This document shows positions 53,915 to 63,021 of a DNA stretch of 64,000 nucleotides, one piece after another. The position numbers and the translations under genes were made by a program. The stretch's first letter is position 1. Every line of letters starts with the position of its first letter. Below the pieces are notes generated by a model that saw only the letters and a list, made by a program, of their open reading frames with translations, had not been told where the DNA came from and did not search any database. The stretch is from Polyangiaceae bacterium. GTDB taxonomy: Bacteria; Myxococcota_A; Polyangia; Polyangiales; Polyangiaceae. The stretch spans positions 1 through 64,000 of the forward strand of contig JAICTZ010000008.1 in the NCBI GenBank assembly GCA_025936115.1, read 5' to 3'.

Positions 53915-54068
53915 CGTCAGCGATTCTCCCAGTTCGCAGAGCTTAGTCCAAGGTCACCCACCGGAGTGGCCGGGACTCGACGCTACGGCTCGGTGAAGCG
54001 CGCAATCCGCTGACACTAAAACTGACGAAACGTGTCAATGCGGCGCGTGACTGCATCGAGCGTCACGT

Positions 54069-55028
54069 TCAGAACAGGTACCGCTCGCCCGAGTCGCACA
54101 AAATCGTGACAACGTTGCCCTTCCCGAGCTCGGCAGCGAGTTCGCAAGCGACCTGAACGTTGGCACCCGAGGAAGGTCCCACGAGCAATCCCTCTTCGCG
54201 CGCGAGGCGGCGTGCCATCCGTTCGGCCGCGACATCGCTCACCTCGACCACCCGGTCGACCAAATTGCGCTCGAGGATCTCCGGGACGAAGCCCGCGCCG
54301 AGCCCCTGAATGCCGTGCATGCCCGCCGGTTTGCCCGATAACACGGCGCTCGCCGCCGGTTCGACCGCGACGATCGTCACGTTCTTTCCGAGCTTTTCGC
54401 GCAGCACGCGTCCCACGCCCGTGATCGTGCCGCCCGTGCCGACGCCGCTCACGAAGGCCGCGAGCTCACCGCCGGTTTGCTCGAGGATTTCATGCGCCGT
54501 CGTGCGTTCGTGCGCGAGCGGATTGGCGGGATTGGCGAACTGGCTCGGCATGAACGCGCCCGGAGTCTCTTCGAGGACTTGACGCGCGCGCGACACGGCG
54601 CCCGTCATGCCGTCCGTCGCGGACGTGAGCACGATGTCCGCGCCGTACGCGCGCAGGATGTAGCGTCGCTCGAGGCTCATGTCCTCGGGCATCACGAGCA
54701 CACAGCGGTAACCGCGCACCGCCGCGATCATGGCGAGGCTGATGCCGGTGTTCCCGCTCGTGGCCTCGACGATCGTCGCACCCTCGCCGAGCTTTCCCGC
54801 GCGTTCGGCTTCGAGGATCATCGAGAGCGCAGGCCGGTCTTTGACGCTGCCCGCTGGATTCAAGAGCTCGGCCTTCGCCCATACCGTCGCGCCGCCAGCC
54901 GGCGCCACGCGGCCGAGCCGCACGAGGGGCGTATTGCCGATCAGAGCGAGCGCGTCGTCGGCAACTCGCAAGCCGCTGGCGGTGACGCGGCTCGCGCCGG
55001 AGCCGCTCGTCTTGGGCGTCTTACTCAT
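54069..55028 (-). CDS. cysK: cysteine synthase family PLP enzyme
   Basis: O-acetylserine sulfhydrylase/cystathionine beta-synthase family enzyme, 319 residues. PLP Lys in NPAGSVKDRPA, asparagine/substrate loop VEATSGNTGISLA, phosphate loop SGVGTGGTITGVGR, and C-terminal PSSGANVQVA and ILCDSGERY. Cysteine synthase is the most likely activity; CysM or CBS are not excluded. ATG 55028 begins a Ser/Thr-rich leader of about 20 residues before the family start. Intergenic 53915-54068 downstream holds a TGACAC...GTGTCA inverted repeat (54011-54037). Confidence 0.9.
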   Translation of the reverse strand: MSKTPKTSGSGASRVTASGLRVADDALALIGNTPLVRLGRVAPAGGATVWAKAELLNPAGSVKDRPALSMILEAERAGKLGEGATIVEATSGNTGISLAMIAAVRGYRCVLVMPEDMSLERRYILRAYGADIVLTSATDGMTGAVSRARQVLEETPGAFMPSQFANPANPLAHERTTAHEILEQTGGELAAFVSGVGTGGTITGVGRVLREKLGKNVTIVAVEPAASAVLSGKPAGMHGIQGLGAGFVPEILERNLVDRVVEVSDVAAERMARRLAREEGLLVGPSSGANVQVACELAAELGKGNVVTILCDSGERYLF

Positions 55029-55116
55029 AGGAGGCCGGGAGATTACCCGGATTTTTCGGGCGCGAAAGCCCGCGCGCCCACGATCGTGTTCTGCCGCCCC
55101 GAAACACGGGACGTAG

Positions 55117-56031
55117 CTAAACGGGCTCGCCACGAACGACGGCGGAGAGCCCCGCCACGCGGACCTCTGCGCCGGGCTCGAAATGCGGCGCTTTCAAACG
55201 GGCGAGCGCGACGGCGCGGCCGAGCAACGTGCTCGCCGCCGCGCTCGTGACTTCGCCGACCTGAGTGCCGTCGGCGATCGCGACCGGTGTGCCGGGAGCC
55301 GGCACGGGCCCGTCGGGCGTGATGAGCGCCAGGCGGCGCTTCACCTTGCCGCGCGCGTCTTGCATGAACACGACTTCCTGCCCCAGGTAGCAGCCCTTAT
55401 TCCAGGAAATGGCGCGGCGCTCGACTGCCGCCTCGTGGGGATTGTCCTGCGGGCCGTAGTCGGGTCCGAAGGCGCCGACTTGGCGCTCGATACGGAGGCG
55501 AAGCCAGTCGTCGTCGCTCGCCACGACGGCGCCGCCCTGCGTCAGAACGGCGACCACGGCTTCGAGCTCGGCCTGGGGCACGAGCAGCGCCGCGCCGCCG
55601 AGGCCGACGCGATCGACGGAGCCCTGGACCACTCCGGCGCGACCGCTCACCGCTCGGGCCAGCTCGGCGGCGCGCGGCCCGTGCAAGGCGAGGCACGAAA
55701 GGTCGCTCTCGGGACGGCCGAGCTCCGCGTCCTCCATCACGAGCATGCGCTCGAGCTCGCCGAGGACCGTCGCCGAGGTGCCCGGCGCGCTGGCGAGGAG
55801 GAGCTCGTTTTCGCTCGCGAGCGCGTAAAAATCCGTCTGCAATTTGCCGAGCTTGCTCAAGAGCAGCCCGAAAGCGCCTTCGCCGGGGCACACCTTGGTC
55901 ACGTCGCAGGTGACGACGCCGTTGAGCCAGCTCGCGCGGTCGGCGCCCGTCACGACGACCACCTCGCGCGCGCCCTCGCGAACGAGAAGCGCTCCGCTGC
56001 GCGCCGCGTCACCCGCTCGGTCGACGCTCAT
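55117..56031 (-). CDS. ygfZ: YgfZ/GcvT-family folate-binding Fe-S maturation protein
   Basis: Tetrahydrofolate-dependent protein that helps repair or assemble Fe-S clusters, 304 residues. The diagnostic KGCYLGQEVV (K-G-C-Y-x-G-Q-E) is intact, preceded by EAAVERRAISWNK; the N-terminal ADRASWLNGVVTCDV fits the GcvT-like domain. The gene begins six bases after the C2-PDZ lipoprotein gene and is followed, after 88 bp, by cysK, a plausible sulfur-metabolism link. Confidence 0.9.
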   Translation of the reverse strand: MSVDRAGDAARSGALLVREGAREVVVVTGADRASWLNGVVTCDVTKVCPGEGAFGLLLSKLGKLQTDFYALASENELLLASAPGTSATVLGELERMLVMEDAELGRPESDLSCLALHGPRAAELARAVSGRAGVVQGSVDRVGLGGAALLVPQAELEAVVAVLTQGGAVVASDDDWLRLRIERQVGAFGPDYGPQDNPHEAAVERRAISWNKGCYLGQEVVFMQDARGKVKRRLALITPDGPVPAPGTPVAIADGTQVGEVTSAAASTLLGRAVALARLKAPHFEPGAEVRVAGLSAVVRGEPV

Positions 56032-56037
56032 GCTTCC

Positions 56038-56838
56038 TCATTCGAGCGCAACGCCCTCACCCGCAACCGGGTAGACCGCGCCGTCGCGTAACGTGACTTC
56101 GCGCGGCGCGCTCTCGCCGAGCCGCACCTCGAGCTTGACGCCGAGCGAGGCGTTCGCGTTGATGAGGCTCTGGAGTTTGCCGCTCTCCATGCTCTTCACC
56201 TCGACGCCCTGAACTCGCAGAATTTCGTCCCCGGCGTGCAGACCCGCCCGCGAAGCCGGCGATTCGGCGAGCACGCGCGTGACGACCGCTTGCGCCGTCC
56301 TGAGCTCGTACGAGAGGCCAAGCCCGAGCCGGCCGTGGGCCGGTTCGACGACGAGCCGCACGCGTCCGCCGTTGTCGCACTCGATCTCCATGTACGGCTC
56401 GTCCGTTTTGACGAAGTCCTGGAAGCTCGGCACTCGCTCGCGGCAGATCGGATGATTGTTGAGCGGGTTCGAATCCCAGAGCTCGATCTTGAGCTCGTCG
56501 CTCGGGTTGATGCGGTAGTTGGCGCGCTCCTGATCCGGCCAGGTAGGGCGGATCGTGTCGCTCTGGACCGACGTGACGACCAGGTCCTTGCCGTTGACGA
56601 CGAGCTTCGCGTAAGGATCGGGCGCTTCACCCCCCACGGAGTCCCAATGGCGACCGTCCCGAGTTTTCGTCGGGATGTCGGCGCCGGCGAAGCGAAAAAA
56701 GAAGAGGTCGGAGGGCGGCGGGGGCTCGAGACGAAAGTCGGGCGGCGGCGCGCGCAAGGGCGAGGAAAGCTCCGGGTACACGGCGCTGCACGCAACCGTG
56801 CCAATCAGGAGCGAAAGCGAGAGGACCCGCGTCTGCAT
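56038..56838 (-). CDS. lipoprotein with C2-like and PDZ domains
   Basis: A 266-residue lipoprotein (lipobox IGTVAC, residue 15). After a Pro-rich linker, about 50-150 read like a C2 domain: DPYAKLVVNGKDLVVTSVQS, then DTIRPTWPDQ, and DELKIELWDSN, matching the DPYVxV, LNPVWNE and LxxxVWD landmarks. Residues about 175-240 are a PDZ domain (RLGLGLSYEL, VLAESPASRAGLHAGDEIL, VEVKSMESG). ATG 56838 starts right before the signal peptide. C2 domains are rare in bacteria; an envelope role in binding membrane, calcium or protein C-termini is inferred. Confidence 0.8.
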   Translation of the reverse strand: MQTRVLSLSLLIGTVACSAVYPELSSPLRAPPPDFRLEPPPPSDLFFFRFAGADIPTKTRDGRHWDSVGGEAPDPYAKLVVNGKDLVVTSVQSDTIRPTWPDQERANYRINPSDELKIELWDSNPLNNHPICRERVPSFQDFVKTDEPYMEIECDNGGRVRLVVEPAHGRLGLGLSYELRTAQAVVTRVLAESPASRAGLHAGDEILRVQGVEVKSMESGKLQSLINANASLGVKLEVRLGESAPREVTLRDGAVYPVAGEGVALE

Positions 56839-56937
56839 GGAGGCGAAACATACTCCTCTACCCGAACGTTGTGGCAAGAAGTGCATGCTCGGGGCGAAGC
56901 AGCTAAGATAGAAATTCAGGCGAGGTGAAGAGTAGCC

Positions 56938-57768
56938 ATGGCGCGCATGTTCGGCTTCATCGGTAATCGGGCAGACCTCGGCGCGCTCGTGCTCGCTTCG
57001 AGCGCGGATGTCCTGAAGGAACGCCGCGCCCCGGATCAACCGCTCGGCTGGGGCATCGGTTTCTACCAGGCTGGCGAGGTGCTGCTGCGGCGCCGCCCAC
57101 TCGACGATCGTGAGGTCATCGACCTCGCGGAGGCCGCCGACGACGTGCGCGCCGACGTGCTGCTCGGCCATGTACGACTGGCGAGCGTCGGGGCACTCCG
57201 CACGGAGAACACACATCCGTTCCGCTATCGCTCGTGGCTGTGGGCGCAGACCGGAACCATCCTCGGGTTCGACCGTCTGCGCCCCCGCCTGCTCGAGGCG
57301 CAGCCGGAGTTTTTGCGCCGCAACGTCCGCGGCGAGACCGACAGCGAGCTCTTCTTCTACTTGTTCCTGTCGTTTCTGCACGACGCGGGCCACCTCGAGT
57401 CCGGCCACGCGAGTTACGAGGCCATTTCAGCAGCCCTGCGCGCGTCGATCGCGCTGGTCGATCGCTTGTCGGCTGAAGAAGGACACGGACCGAACAGCGG
57501 CGACATCCTCGTCACGAACGGCGAGCGCATGGTCGGCGTGCACCGTAACGGGAACATGGCTTACCGCGTGCTCCACGGTCGCTACGAAATCGAGGGACTG
57601 CTCGGTGAGGACACGATGCGCCGAGCGCGCATCCCGAGCCTCGACAGCACGCATTTTTCGCTGATCGTGTCGGAGGCCGCGAACGTTCCGCAAAGCTTCC
57701 GCCAGATCGACGGTCGCTCACTGGTGTCCCTGAGCCGCACCGATGATCCCGTGCTCGAGCCGCTCTGA
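56938..57768 (+). CDS. class II glutamine amidotransferase-like protein without catalytic Cys
   Basis: Ntn-hydrolase-fold protein of 276 residues like YafJ/EgtC amidases. Family landmarks are MFGFIGN, GWGIGFYQAGE, GHVRLASVGALRTENTHPFR and ETDSELFFYLFL. However the nucleophile Cys2 is Ala (M-A-R-M), and the oxyanion Asn of the usual HNG/NNG is Thr (T105 in WAQTGTI). An AGGTGA ribosome site ten to eleven bases before the ATG fixes the start, so the Ala is not a start-site artefact. It is probably a non-hydrolytic binding protein. It overlaps the next gene by 26 bases. Confidence 0.85.
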   Translation: MARMFGFIGNRADLGALVLASSADVLKERRAPDQPLGWGIGFYQAGEVLLRRRPLDDREVIDLAEAADDVRADVLLGHVRLASVGALRTENTHPFRYRSWLWAQTGTILGFDRLRPRLLEAQPEFLRRNVRGETDSELFFYLFLSFLHDAGHLESGHASYEAISAALRASIALVDRLSAEEGHGPNSGDILVTNGERMVGVHRNGNMAYRVLHGRYEIEGLLGEDTMRRARIPSLDSTHFSLIVSEAANVPQSFRQIDGRSLVSLSRTDDPVLEPL

Positions 57769-58360
57769 GAGCCGGCAAGCGGAGCTCGGCTCGCGCGGTG
57801 CGAGGCTCATTTTGGGGTTTTTCCTCGGGGCCTGTACCGCGGCCGGGCCGCCCTTCGAATCGGTGACGACATTACCGAAGCCGGCTTCCCACCCCGCCGG
57901 CACGGACGTCGAGCCCGCGACGGCGTGGCCTTCCGCAAGACCCGTAGGAACGACGCGCGAGAGCCTCGTGGTGCTCGAAACGCCACCGGATCCCGGCGCG
58001 GCGCGTGGCGTGGTCGCCGCGTTTTTTCGCGCCGTCGTCGAGGAGTCGCCGCGCGCTCTCGCCGCGCTCTTCGCACCGAACGCCATGATGCAGAACGGCA
58101 CGCGACGTGAGGGCGCCAGCTCGGCCTGGACGGGCCGCTTCGCTCGCTACGACTACCGGAGCCTCGCGGGGGACACGATCTACCGCGACGCCGACATTCG
58201 TGTTTCGAAGGACCAGGACGACTGGATGCTGGAGGTGCCGGTCGACGTCGCGTGGGGCAACCGCCCGCGCATGCTCGGCGACACGCTCACGTTTCGGCTC
58301 ACACCGAGCGGTGCCGGCTTCCTCATCGAGGAAATCCTCGAGGACTTCCGGAGCCCTTGA
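57743..58360 (+). CDS. NTF2-like hypothetical lipoprotein
   Basis: A 205-residue protein with a lipobox (LILGFFLGAC, about residue 31) after a longer-than-usual basic N-region. After a Pro/Ala linker the domain VVAAFFRAVVEESPRALAAL, LFAPNAMMQNG, and WMLEVPVDVAWGN resembles an NTF2/SnoaL-like cone fold, often a small-molecule-binding or immunity-like fold. ATG 57743 overlaps the amidotransferase-like gene; a shorter start further in would still retain the signal. Co-transcription with that gene is likely. Confidence 0.65.
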   Translation: MIPCSSRSESRQAELGSRGARLILGFFLGACTAAGPPFESVTTLPKPASHPAGTDVEPATAWPSARPVGTTRESLVVLETPPDPGAARGVVAAFFRAVVEESPRALAALFAPNAMMQNGTRREGASSAWTGRFARYDYRSLAGDTIYRDADIRVSKDQDDWMLEVPVDVAWGNRPRMLGDTLTFRLTPSGAGFLIEEILEDFRSP

Positions 58361-58381
58361 GGGGCGCAACCGCGCCGCTCG

Positions 58382-58861
58382 TCACATCCCCGATAGGATC
58401 TTGAACGACTCACCCTGCGTGCTCAGGGCGAGGCGATTGTCGGCGACGGTTCGCCGCCACATGTCGCCTCTGCTCGTCGGGATTTGGTAGCTCGCGCTGT
58501 ACGTGTAATCGACGAAGACCTCTTTGTTGCGGCCGAACGAGACGTTCCGATAGTGGATCTCGTAGCGGATCGACTTCACGTCCTTGAACTTGGTCTCGAG
58601 GTAGGCCTTGAGCCCGGCGAGATCGAGGTCGTCGCTCGTGTCGATCGTCGCGCCGTCCTCGTAGTACCGCTCGTCGGCGAGCCTCAGTAGGATCCCGACG
58701 TTCTTACGCTCGACGGCGTGGCGGTAATCCTCACAGAACTCGATGACACGGCGATTGAAGTCGTTGTCTTCGACGTCGGTGTTCGGCAGGTACTCGTGGG
58801 TACAGGCGAGCGCCGACAGGCTCAAACTGATGGCGAGGAGGAGGGCTGAAGCACGCAACAT
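58382..58861 (-). CDS. NTF2-like hypothetical lipoprotein
   Basis: A 159-residue lipoprotein (LSLSALAC lipobox, residue 20). The mature domain (RRVIEFCEDYRHAVERKNVG, LLRLADERYYEDGA, then VFVDYTYSASYQIP) has the helix-then-sheet pattern of NTF2-like proteins: a helical start, an acidic central loop and beta strands ending in RLALSTQGESFKIL. It is 134 bp downstream of the KS genes on the same strand and convergent with the previous NTF2-like gene. The ligand is unknown. Confidence 0.7.
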   Translation of the reverse strand: MLRASALLLAISLSLSALACTHEYLPNTDVEDNDFNRRVIEFCEDYRHAVERKNVGILLRLADERYYEDGATIDTSDDLDLAGLKAYLETKFKDVKSIRYEIHYRNVSFGRNKEVFVDYTYSASYQIPTSRGDMWRRTVADNRLALSTQGESFKILSGM

Positions 58862-58995
58862 GCGGAGACGGGAGCAAGAACGCCGCTGCTCGGCGGCGCA
58901 TTCCGGCGGCGGACGCTACCATCCCGCAAGCCGCGGCCGCTACCCGCTTTCCGGCGCCCACCGGCCAAGCGGCCGCGGCGGCGCCCCCGCCGACT

Positions 58996-60810
58996 TCACG
59001 AAGTGGTTCCGGAACCAGGGTCGGGTCGGGTGAGTCCGGGGCGTCTCAGCGGGAGACCCCCCGTGGCGCCGAGGACGAGCGCACGAGCGCCGTCGCGCGG
59101 GAGCTCGAGTCGCGCGGCGGCGTAGAGGTCGCGGGTCACGGGTCCCACGTCGTCGCAGGTGATCACGACGGCGTGCTCGGCGTCACCGGCGGCGACCAAA
59201 TCGTAACCGACGAGCAGCGCCTGCTCGGCGGCGCCCGGGCCCCCGCCCACCGCGACGCTCGGCCCCTGCCAGCCGAACGCGATCGCACACCACCCGGCCG
59301 GTAAATTCGGCGACGTGGCGGGGAAGCGACGTGGTTCCACGAAGGCCGCGCCGCGCTCGCGACGGCGCTGGTCGAACCGTTCGTCCGCTTCGAGCGAGGC
59401 GGCGCTCGTGCCGACGATGACCGCCGTGGTTTCAGGGTCGAGCTCGAGCGCGGGGAGCTCGGCGAGCACGCGAGCGGCAGCCGTCACCGCGAGCGCGCTC
59501 GCGCGGTCGAGGCGCGAACGACGGAGCTCGTCGAGGCGCGTGCGCGCGGCGAGTAGCTCGAGCTCGGGTGCGGTCACGAGCGGTCCGGTGGCGAGCAGCG
59601 CCACCGCGCGCGTGCTGCGCGCGGCCCGAAGCTCGCCGGGCTCGGTGCTGACGACGAGCGCGGCGTTGGCTCCTCCGAACGCTGCGCTCAGTTTGAGACA
59701 ACGCACGGCGTGTCCGGCAACGTTCGTCTCGAGCAGCCGCGCCCCAAAACCAGGCTCTAGGGCTCCGGCCCCTACGGCGCCGGGCAAGACGCCGCGTCGC
59801 ATGGCATCCAGCGCAGCGAGCGTCTCGAGCGCGCCCGCCGCCCCGAGCGTGTGACCGATGACACCCTTGAACGGATGCACGGGCACGCGGCCGAGCTCGG
59901 GCCCGAACACGGTACGGAGCGCGGCGGCTTCGGCCGCGTCGTTGTGCGGGGTCGCCGTGGCGTGAGCGCTCACGAGCTCGATGGCTTCGGGCCCGACAGC
60001 CGCATCGACGAGCGCGCGGCGAGCGGCACGCGCGAGTCCTCTGCCCTCGGGATCGGGCGCCGTCACGTGGCGCGCGTCACTGGAGGCGCCGAAGCCGAGC
60101 ACGAAACCTTCGGTGTTCGGAGCGTCCGCGGCGCGCATCAGCGCGACGAGCGCCGCGCCTTCGCCGAGCACCATGCCGTCGCGAGCCGCACGAAAGGGCG
60201 CCGGATCGCCGCTCGTCGTCGCGCCGAGCGCCTCGAAACCCGCCGCAAGGAAGGGACAGAGCGCGTCGTAGCCGCCCGCGATCACCAAATCGGCATGGCG
60301 TGCCTCGAGCCAGCGCGCCGCAAGGCCGAGCGCGAAGGTCGACGCGATGCACGCTCCGAGCAGCTGGACGCGCGGGGCGCCCGGGCCGAACGACGCGTCG
60401 AGCGCGCAGAGCGGGCCGTCGTAGAGCGCGCTCCGAGCGACTCCCTGCGAGAGTGGAGCGCCCTCGGCGCGCAGGGCGAGCGCGCGCTCGAGGCTGGCGA
60501 GACCGCCGGCGGAAGTCCCGACGGCGAGCGCGAGGCGGAGCTGCCGCCAGCCCGGAACCGCTGCGTCGAGCCGTGCGGCGAGCTCGCGTGAAACGAGCTC
60601 GAGCAGTGTGCGCGCGCGATCGGCGTCGTCCGGGCTCGGCCCGAGCACGGCGCGCGCCGCACGCGGCTTACGCAAGCCCGCGCGACGGAGCTCGAAATCG
60701 TCCCGCGCCAGAGCGGCCGGAGCGTGGCCCACCGCGCCCCCCTGCGTGGCTTCGCTGCCGGCACCTAGCGCCGAAACGGCCCCGCGCGCGACGACGGCGA
60801 CGGGCGTCAC
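58996..60810 (-). CDS. ketosynthase with C-terminal N-lobe KS-like extension
   Basis: A 604-residue beta-ketoacyl synthase homologue. Residues 1-390 form a complete, divergent KS with C154 (LLGACIASTFA), H283 (SAHATATPHND) and H320 (KGVIGHTLGAAG). A second KS-like N-lobe follows (about 430-590: VIVGTSAASLEADERF, FGWQGPSVAVGGGPGAAEQA, VITCDDVGPV), in which the active Cys position is Gly/Pro and the second lobe with its His motifs is absent. GTG 60810 overlaps the upstream KS stop (GTGA). With the neighbouring KS and ACP it should elongate an acyl-ACP chain; product unknown. Confidence 0.82.
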   Translation of the reverse strand: MTPVAVVARGAVSALGAGSEATQGGAVGHAPAALARDDFELRRAGLRKPRAARAVLGPSPDDADRARTLLELVSRELAARLDAAVPGWRQLRLALAVGTSAGGLASLERALALRAEGAPLSQGVARSALYDGPLCALDASFGPGAPRVQLLGACIASTFALGLAARWLEARHADLVIAGGYDALCPFLAAGFEALGATTSGDPAPFRAARDGMVLGEGAALVALMRAADAPNTEGFVLGFGASSDARHVTAPDPEGRGLARAARRALVDAAVGPEAIELVSAHATATPHNDAAEAAALRTVFGPELGRVPVHPFKGVIGHTLGAAGALETLAALDAMRRGVLPGAVGAGALEPGFGARLLETNVAGHAVRCLKLSAAFGGANAALVVSTEPGELRAARSTRAVALLATGPLVTAPELELLAARTRLDELRRSRLDRASALAVTAAARVLAELPALELDPETTAVIVGTSAASLEADERFDQRRRERGAAFVEPRRFPATSPNLPAGWCAIAFGWQGPSVAVGGGPGAAEQALLVGYDLVAAGDAEHAVVITCDDVGPVTRDLYAAARLELPRDGARALVLGATGGLPLRRPGLTRPDPGSGTTS

Positions 60811-62993
60811 CGGGCTGTCTCCGGCTCTCTGAAGAGCGTGACCCAATCACTCCGCTCGGAGCTACTCACGACGAGCACCTCCGCCGCGGCGCCGAGACCG
60901 ACGAGCGTCGCTGCCGCAGCGAGCGAAAGCCCGCTCACCGCCTCGTGATACCCGCTGGCGCGGAGCACGGAGCGCCTCGGGCACGTGCTCCAGGCGGAGG
61001 CGTTTAGCGCGGCGAGCGCGCGTTCGCGCGGGGTCGCGACGAGGACTAGCGCGCGCTCGCGATCGCGGGGCCAAGGCGCTGGAAATGCCGACGCCAACGG
61101 CCAGGGCCCCTCGAGTTGGGCGACGCGTGTGGCTACGCGGGCACGCGCCGCGCTCTCCAATTCGACGACGAGAAAACCGCCGCCCTCCGAGCGCAGAACC
61201 GAACCTTCCGCGGTGACGAGCGGACCCAGTATCTCGGCCACGACGGGATCGAAGCCCTCGGCCGCGCCCGCAACGAAGGCTGGCGCGCCACCGAGCCGAA
61301 GGGCATCGACGGCCGTCGCGACCGCCGCTTCGGCGCTCGTGGCGTCGTCGGAGACAGAGAGCACGGCGCCGGTCAGCCCGAGGTAAATCGAAGCATTACC
61401 CGACGCGGCGGACGCGACCAAGTGCGGAAACTCTGCGGGGTTGGCGCGTCGCACGCCGCGATCGGCCGCACGAAGGATAAAGCGGACGGAGCGCTCGACG
61501 GAGCCGAACGCCGTGCCCGCGACGAGTCCAACGCCGCCCGGCCCGACCGCTGCGCGCACGAGCGCTTGCCCTGCCAACTGCGTGACGAGCGCCGCATGCG
61601 TGTCGAAGCGGCGGGAACGCTCCGCATCGAGCAGCGTGATCGGCGCCGGCTCGAGCGGTCCCCCGGGAGCACTCGCGGCGGACTCCAGGAAACGTTCGAC
61701 GTTGCCGGGCGTAAGTTCCCCGATCGGGCCGATGCCGGCGATGCCCGTGACGACGACGCGCTCCACACGCGCCTGCGAGCGGACCCGGAGCGGTGTGCTC
61801 GCCGACTCGAACACGAGCACGGCGCCCGTGCCGCCGAATCCGAACGAACACGACGCCGCCGCGCGGAGTGGCACGCTCCGCGCCGTCCCGAGCACGTGAC
61901 CGAGCGTGGGGTCTTCGGGCGTCTCGAGCCCCGCGGTCGCGGGCGCGATGCCACGGTGAATGGCGAGCACGGTGATGACGGCCTCGAGCGCACCGGCCGC
62001 GCCGAGCGTGTGCCCGACGTGGCCCTTCGTCGACGAAACGAGCACGCGCTGCGCATGTTCGCCGAGCGCCGCGTGCAACGCACGCGCTTCCATCGTGTCG
62101 TTCTGTACGGTGCCGGTGCCGTGCGCGTTGACGTAGTCGAGTTCGCTCGGCTCGAGACCCGCCCCGGCAAGGGCTCGCCGGATGAGCTCGGCGGCACGCG
62201 CCCCGCTCGGCTCCGGGTGCGTGATGTGGTGCGCCTCGGCGCCCGCCGCGGCGCCGCTCAAAAATGCCAAGATTTCGGCCCCGCGCGCGCGAGCGGCGCC
62301 TTCTCGCTCCAGGCAGAGAAATGCCGCGCCCTCGCCGAGTCCGAGCCCGCGGCGCCCGCTGTCGAAGGGGCGGCACGGCTCGTTGTCGAGCGCGCCGAGC
62401 GCGTCGAAGCCGAAGAACGTGAGGCGACAGAGCCCGTCCGCGCCACCGGCGAGCACACAGTCGACGCTGCCGGCACGGAGCCAGGCGAGCCCCTGCGCGA
62501 TGGCGAGCGCGCTGCTCGAACAGGCCGCGCAGAGCGTCGAGCAACGCTGCGCGCCGCCGGCGAGCCGCGCGATGCGCTGGGTCGTCACATCGAGCGGATG
62601 TGAAAGCAGCCGCGCGACGCGTCGCGGATCGACGCGGTCGAGCGGCCCCGCGAGCAAGCCGTGCTCGGTCTCGAGCATGCCGCCCGTGGTGCCGCCGAGA
62701 ATCACGCCGAGCCGGCCGTCCCGAGCACCGGCCCGCGCGAGCGCCTCCGCCGCCGCGACGAGCGCCATGCTGTCGGTGCGCGAAAAATCTGCGGCTTCCT
62801 CGGGCGAAGCAACGAGCTCTGGGTCCAGCCGGCGTACCTCGGCCGCGATGCGGCAACGCGCGTCCGCCGCATCGAACAAGGTGACCGCGCGGAACCCACG
62901 CCGGCCAGCGATCACCCCGTCGAACGTCGCGTCCGCTCCGATGCCGAGCGCGGATACGGCGCCGATTCCGGTGACGGCCACGCGCTCGATCAT
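60807..62993 (-). CDS. FabF-type ketosynthase with C-terminal N-lobe KS-like extension
   Basis: A 728-residue protein. Residues 1-405 are a full FabF-like KS: C158 (CAACSSSALAI), H291 (NAHGTGT), H328 (KGHVGHTLGAAG) and SCSFGFGGTGA. From 411 a second KS begins anew (RVVVTGIAGIGPIG, GLVAGTAFGSVERS, LGLTGAVLSVSDDATSAEAA) but the Cys is replaced (DDAT), and the HGTGT lobe is missing. Such inactive halves recall chain-length-factor partners, although those keep both lobes. It starts 28 bp after the ACP gene and overlaps the next KS by four bases. Confidence 0.85.
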   Translation of the reverse strand: MIERVAVTGIGAVSALGIGADATFDGVIAGRRGFRAVTLFDAADARCRIAAEVRRLDPELVASPEEAADFSRTDSMALVAAAEALARAGARDGRLGVILGGTTGGMLETEHGLLAGPLDRVDPRRVARLLSHPLDVTTQRIARLAGGAQRCSTLCAACSSSALAIAQGLAWLRAGSVDCVLAGGADGLCRLTFFGFDALGALDNEPCRPFDSGRRGLGLGEGAAFLCLEREGAARARGAEILAFLSGAAAGAEAHHITHPEPSGARAAELIRRALAGAGLEPSELDYVNAHGTGTVQNDTMEARALHAALGEHAQRVLVSSTKGHVGHTLGAAGALEAVITVLAIHRGIAPATAGLETPEDPTLGHVLGTARSVPLRAAASCSFGFGGTGAVLVFESASTPLRVRSQARVERVVVTGIAGIGPIGELTPGNVERFLESAASAPGGPLEPAPITLLDAERSRRFDTHAALVTQLAGQALVRAAVGPGGVGLVAGTAFGSVERSVRFILRAADRGVRRANPAEFPHLVASAASGNASIYLGLTGAVLSVSDDATSAEAAVATAVDALRLGGAPAFVAGAAEGFDPVVAEILGPLVTAEGSVLRSEGGGFLVVELESAARARVATRVAQLEGPWPLASAFPAPWPRDRERALVLVATPRERALAALNASAWSTCPRRSVLRASGYHEAVSGLSLAAAATLVGLGAAAEVLVVSSSERSDWVTLFREPETAR

Positions 62994-63021
62994 GCCCGCA
63001 GAGTGTAGTCGAGTTCTCGCG

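Noticed and set aside
56466..56476. tRNA T-arm-like GGTTCGAATCC
   Set aside because: It lies inside the C2 part of the lipoprotein gene, and no acceptor, D or anticodon arms can be found around it.
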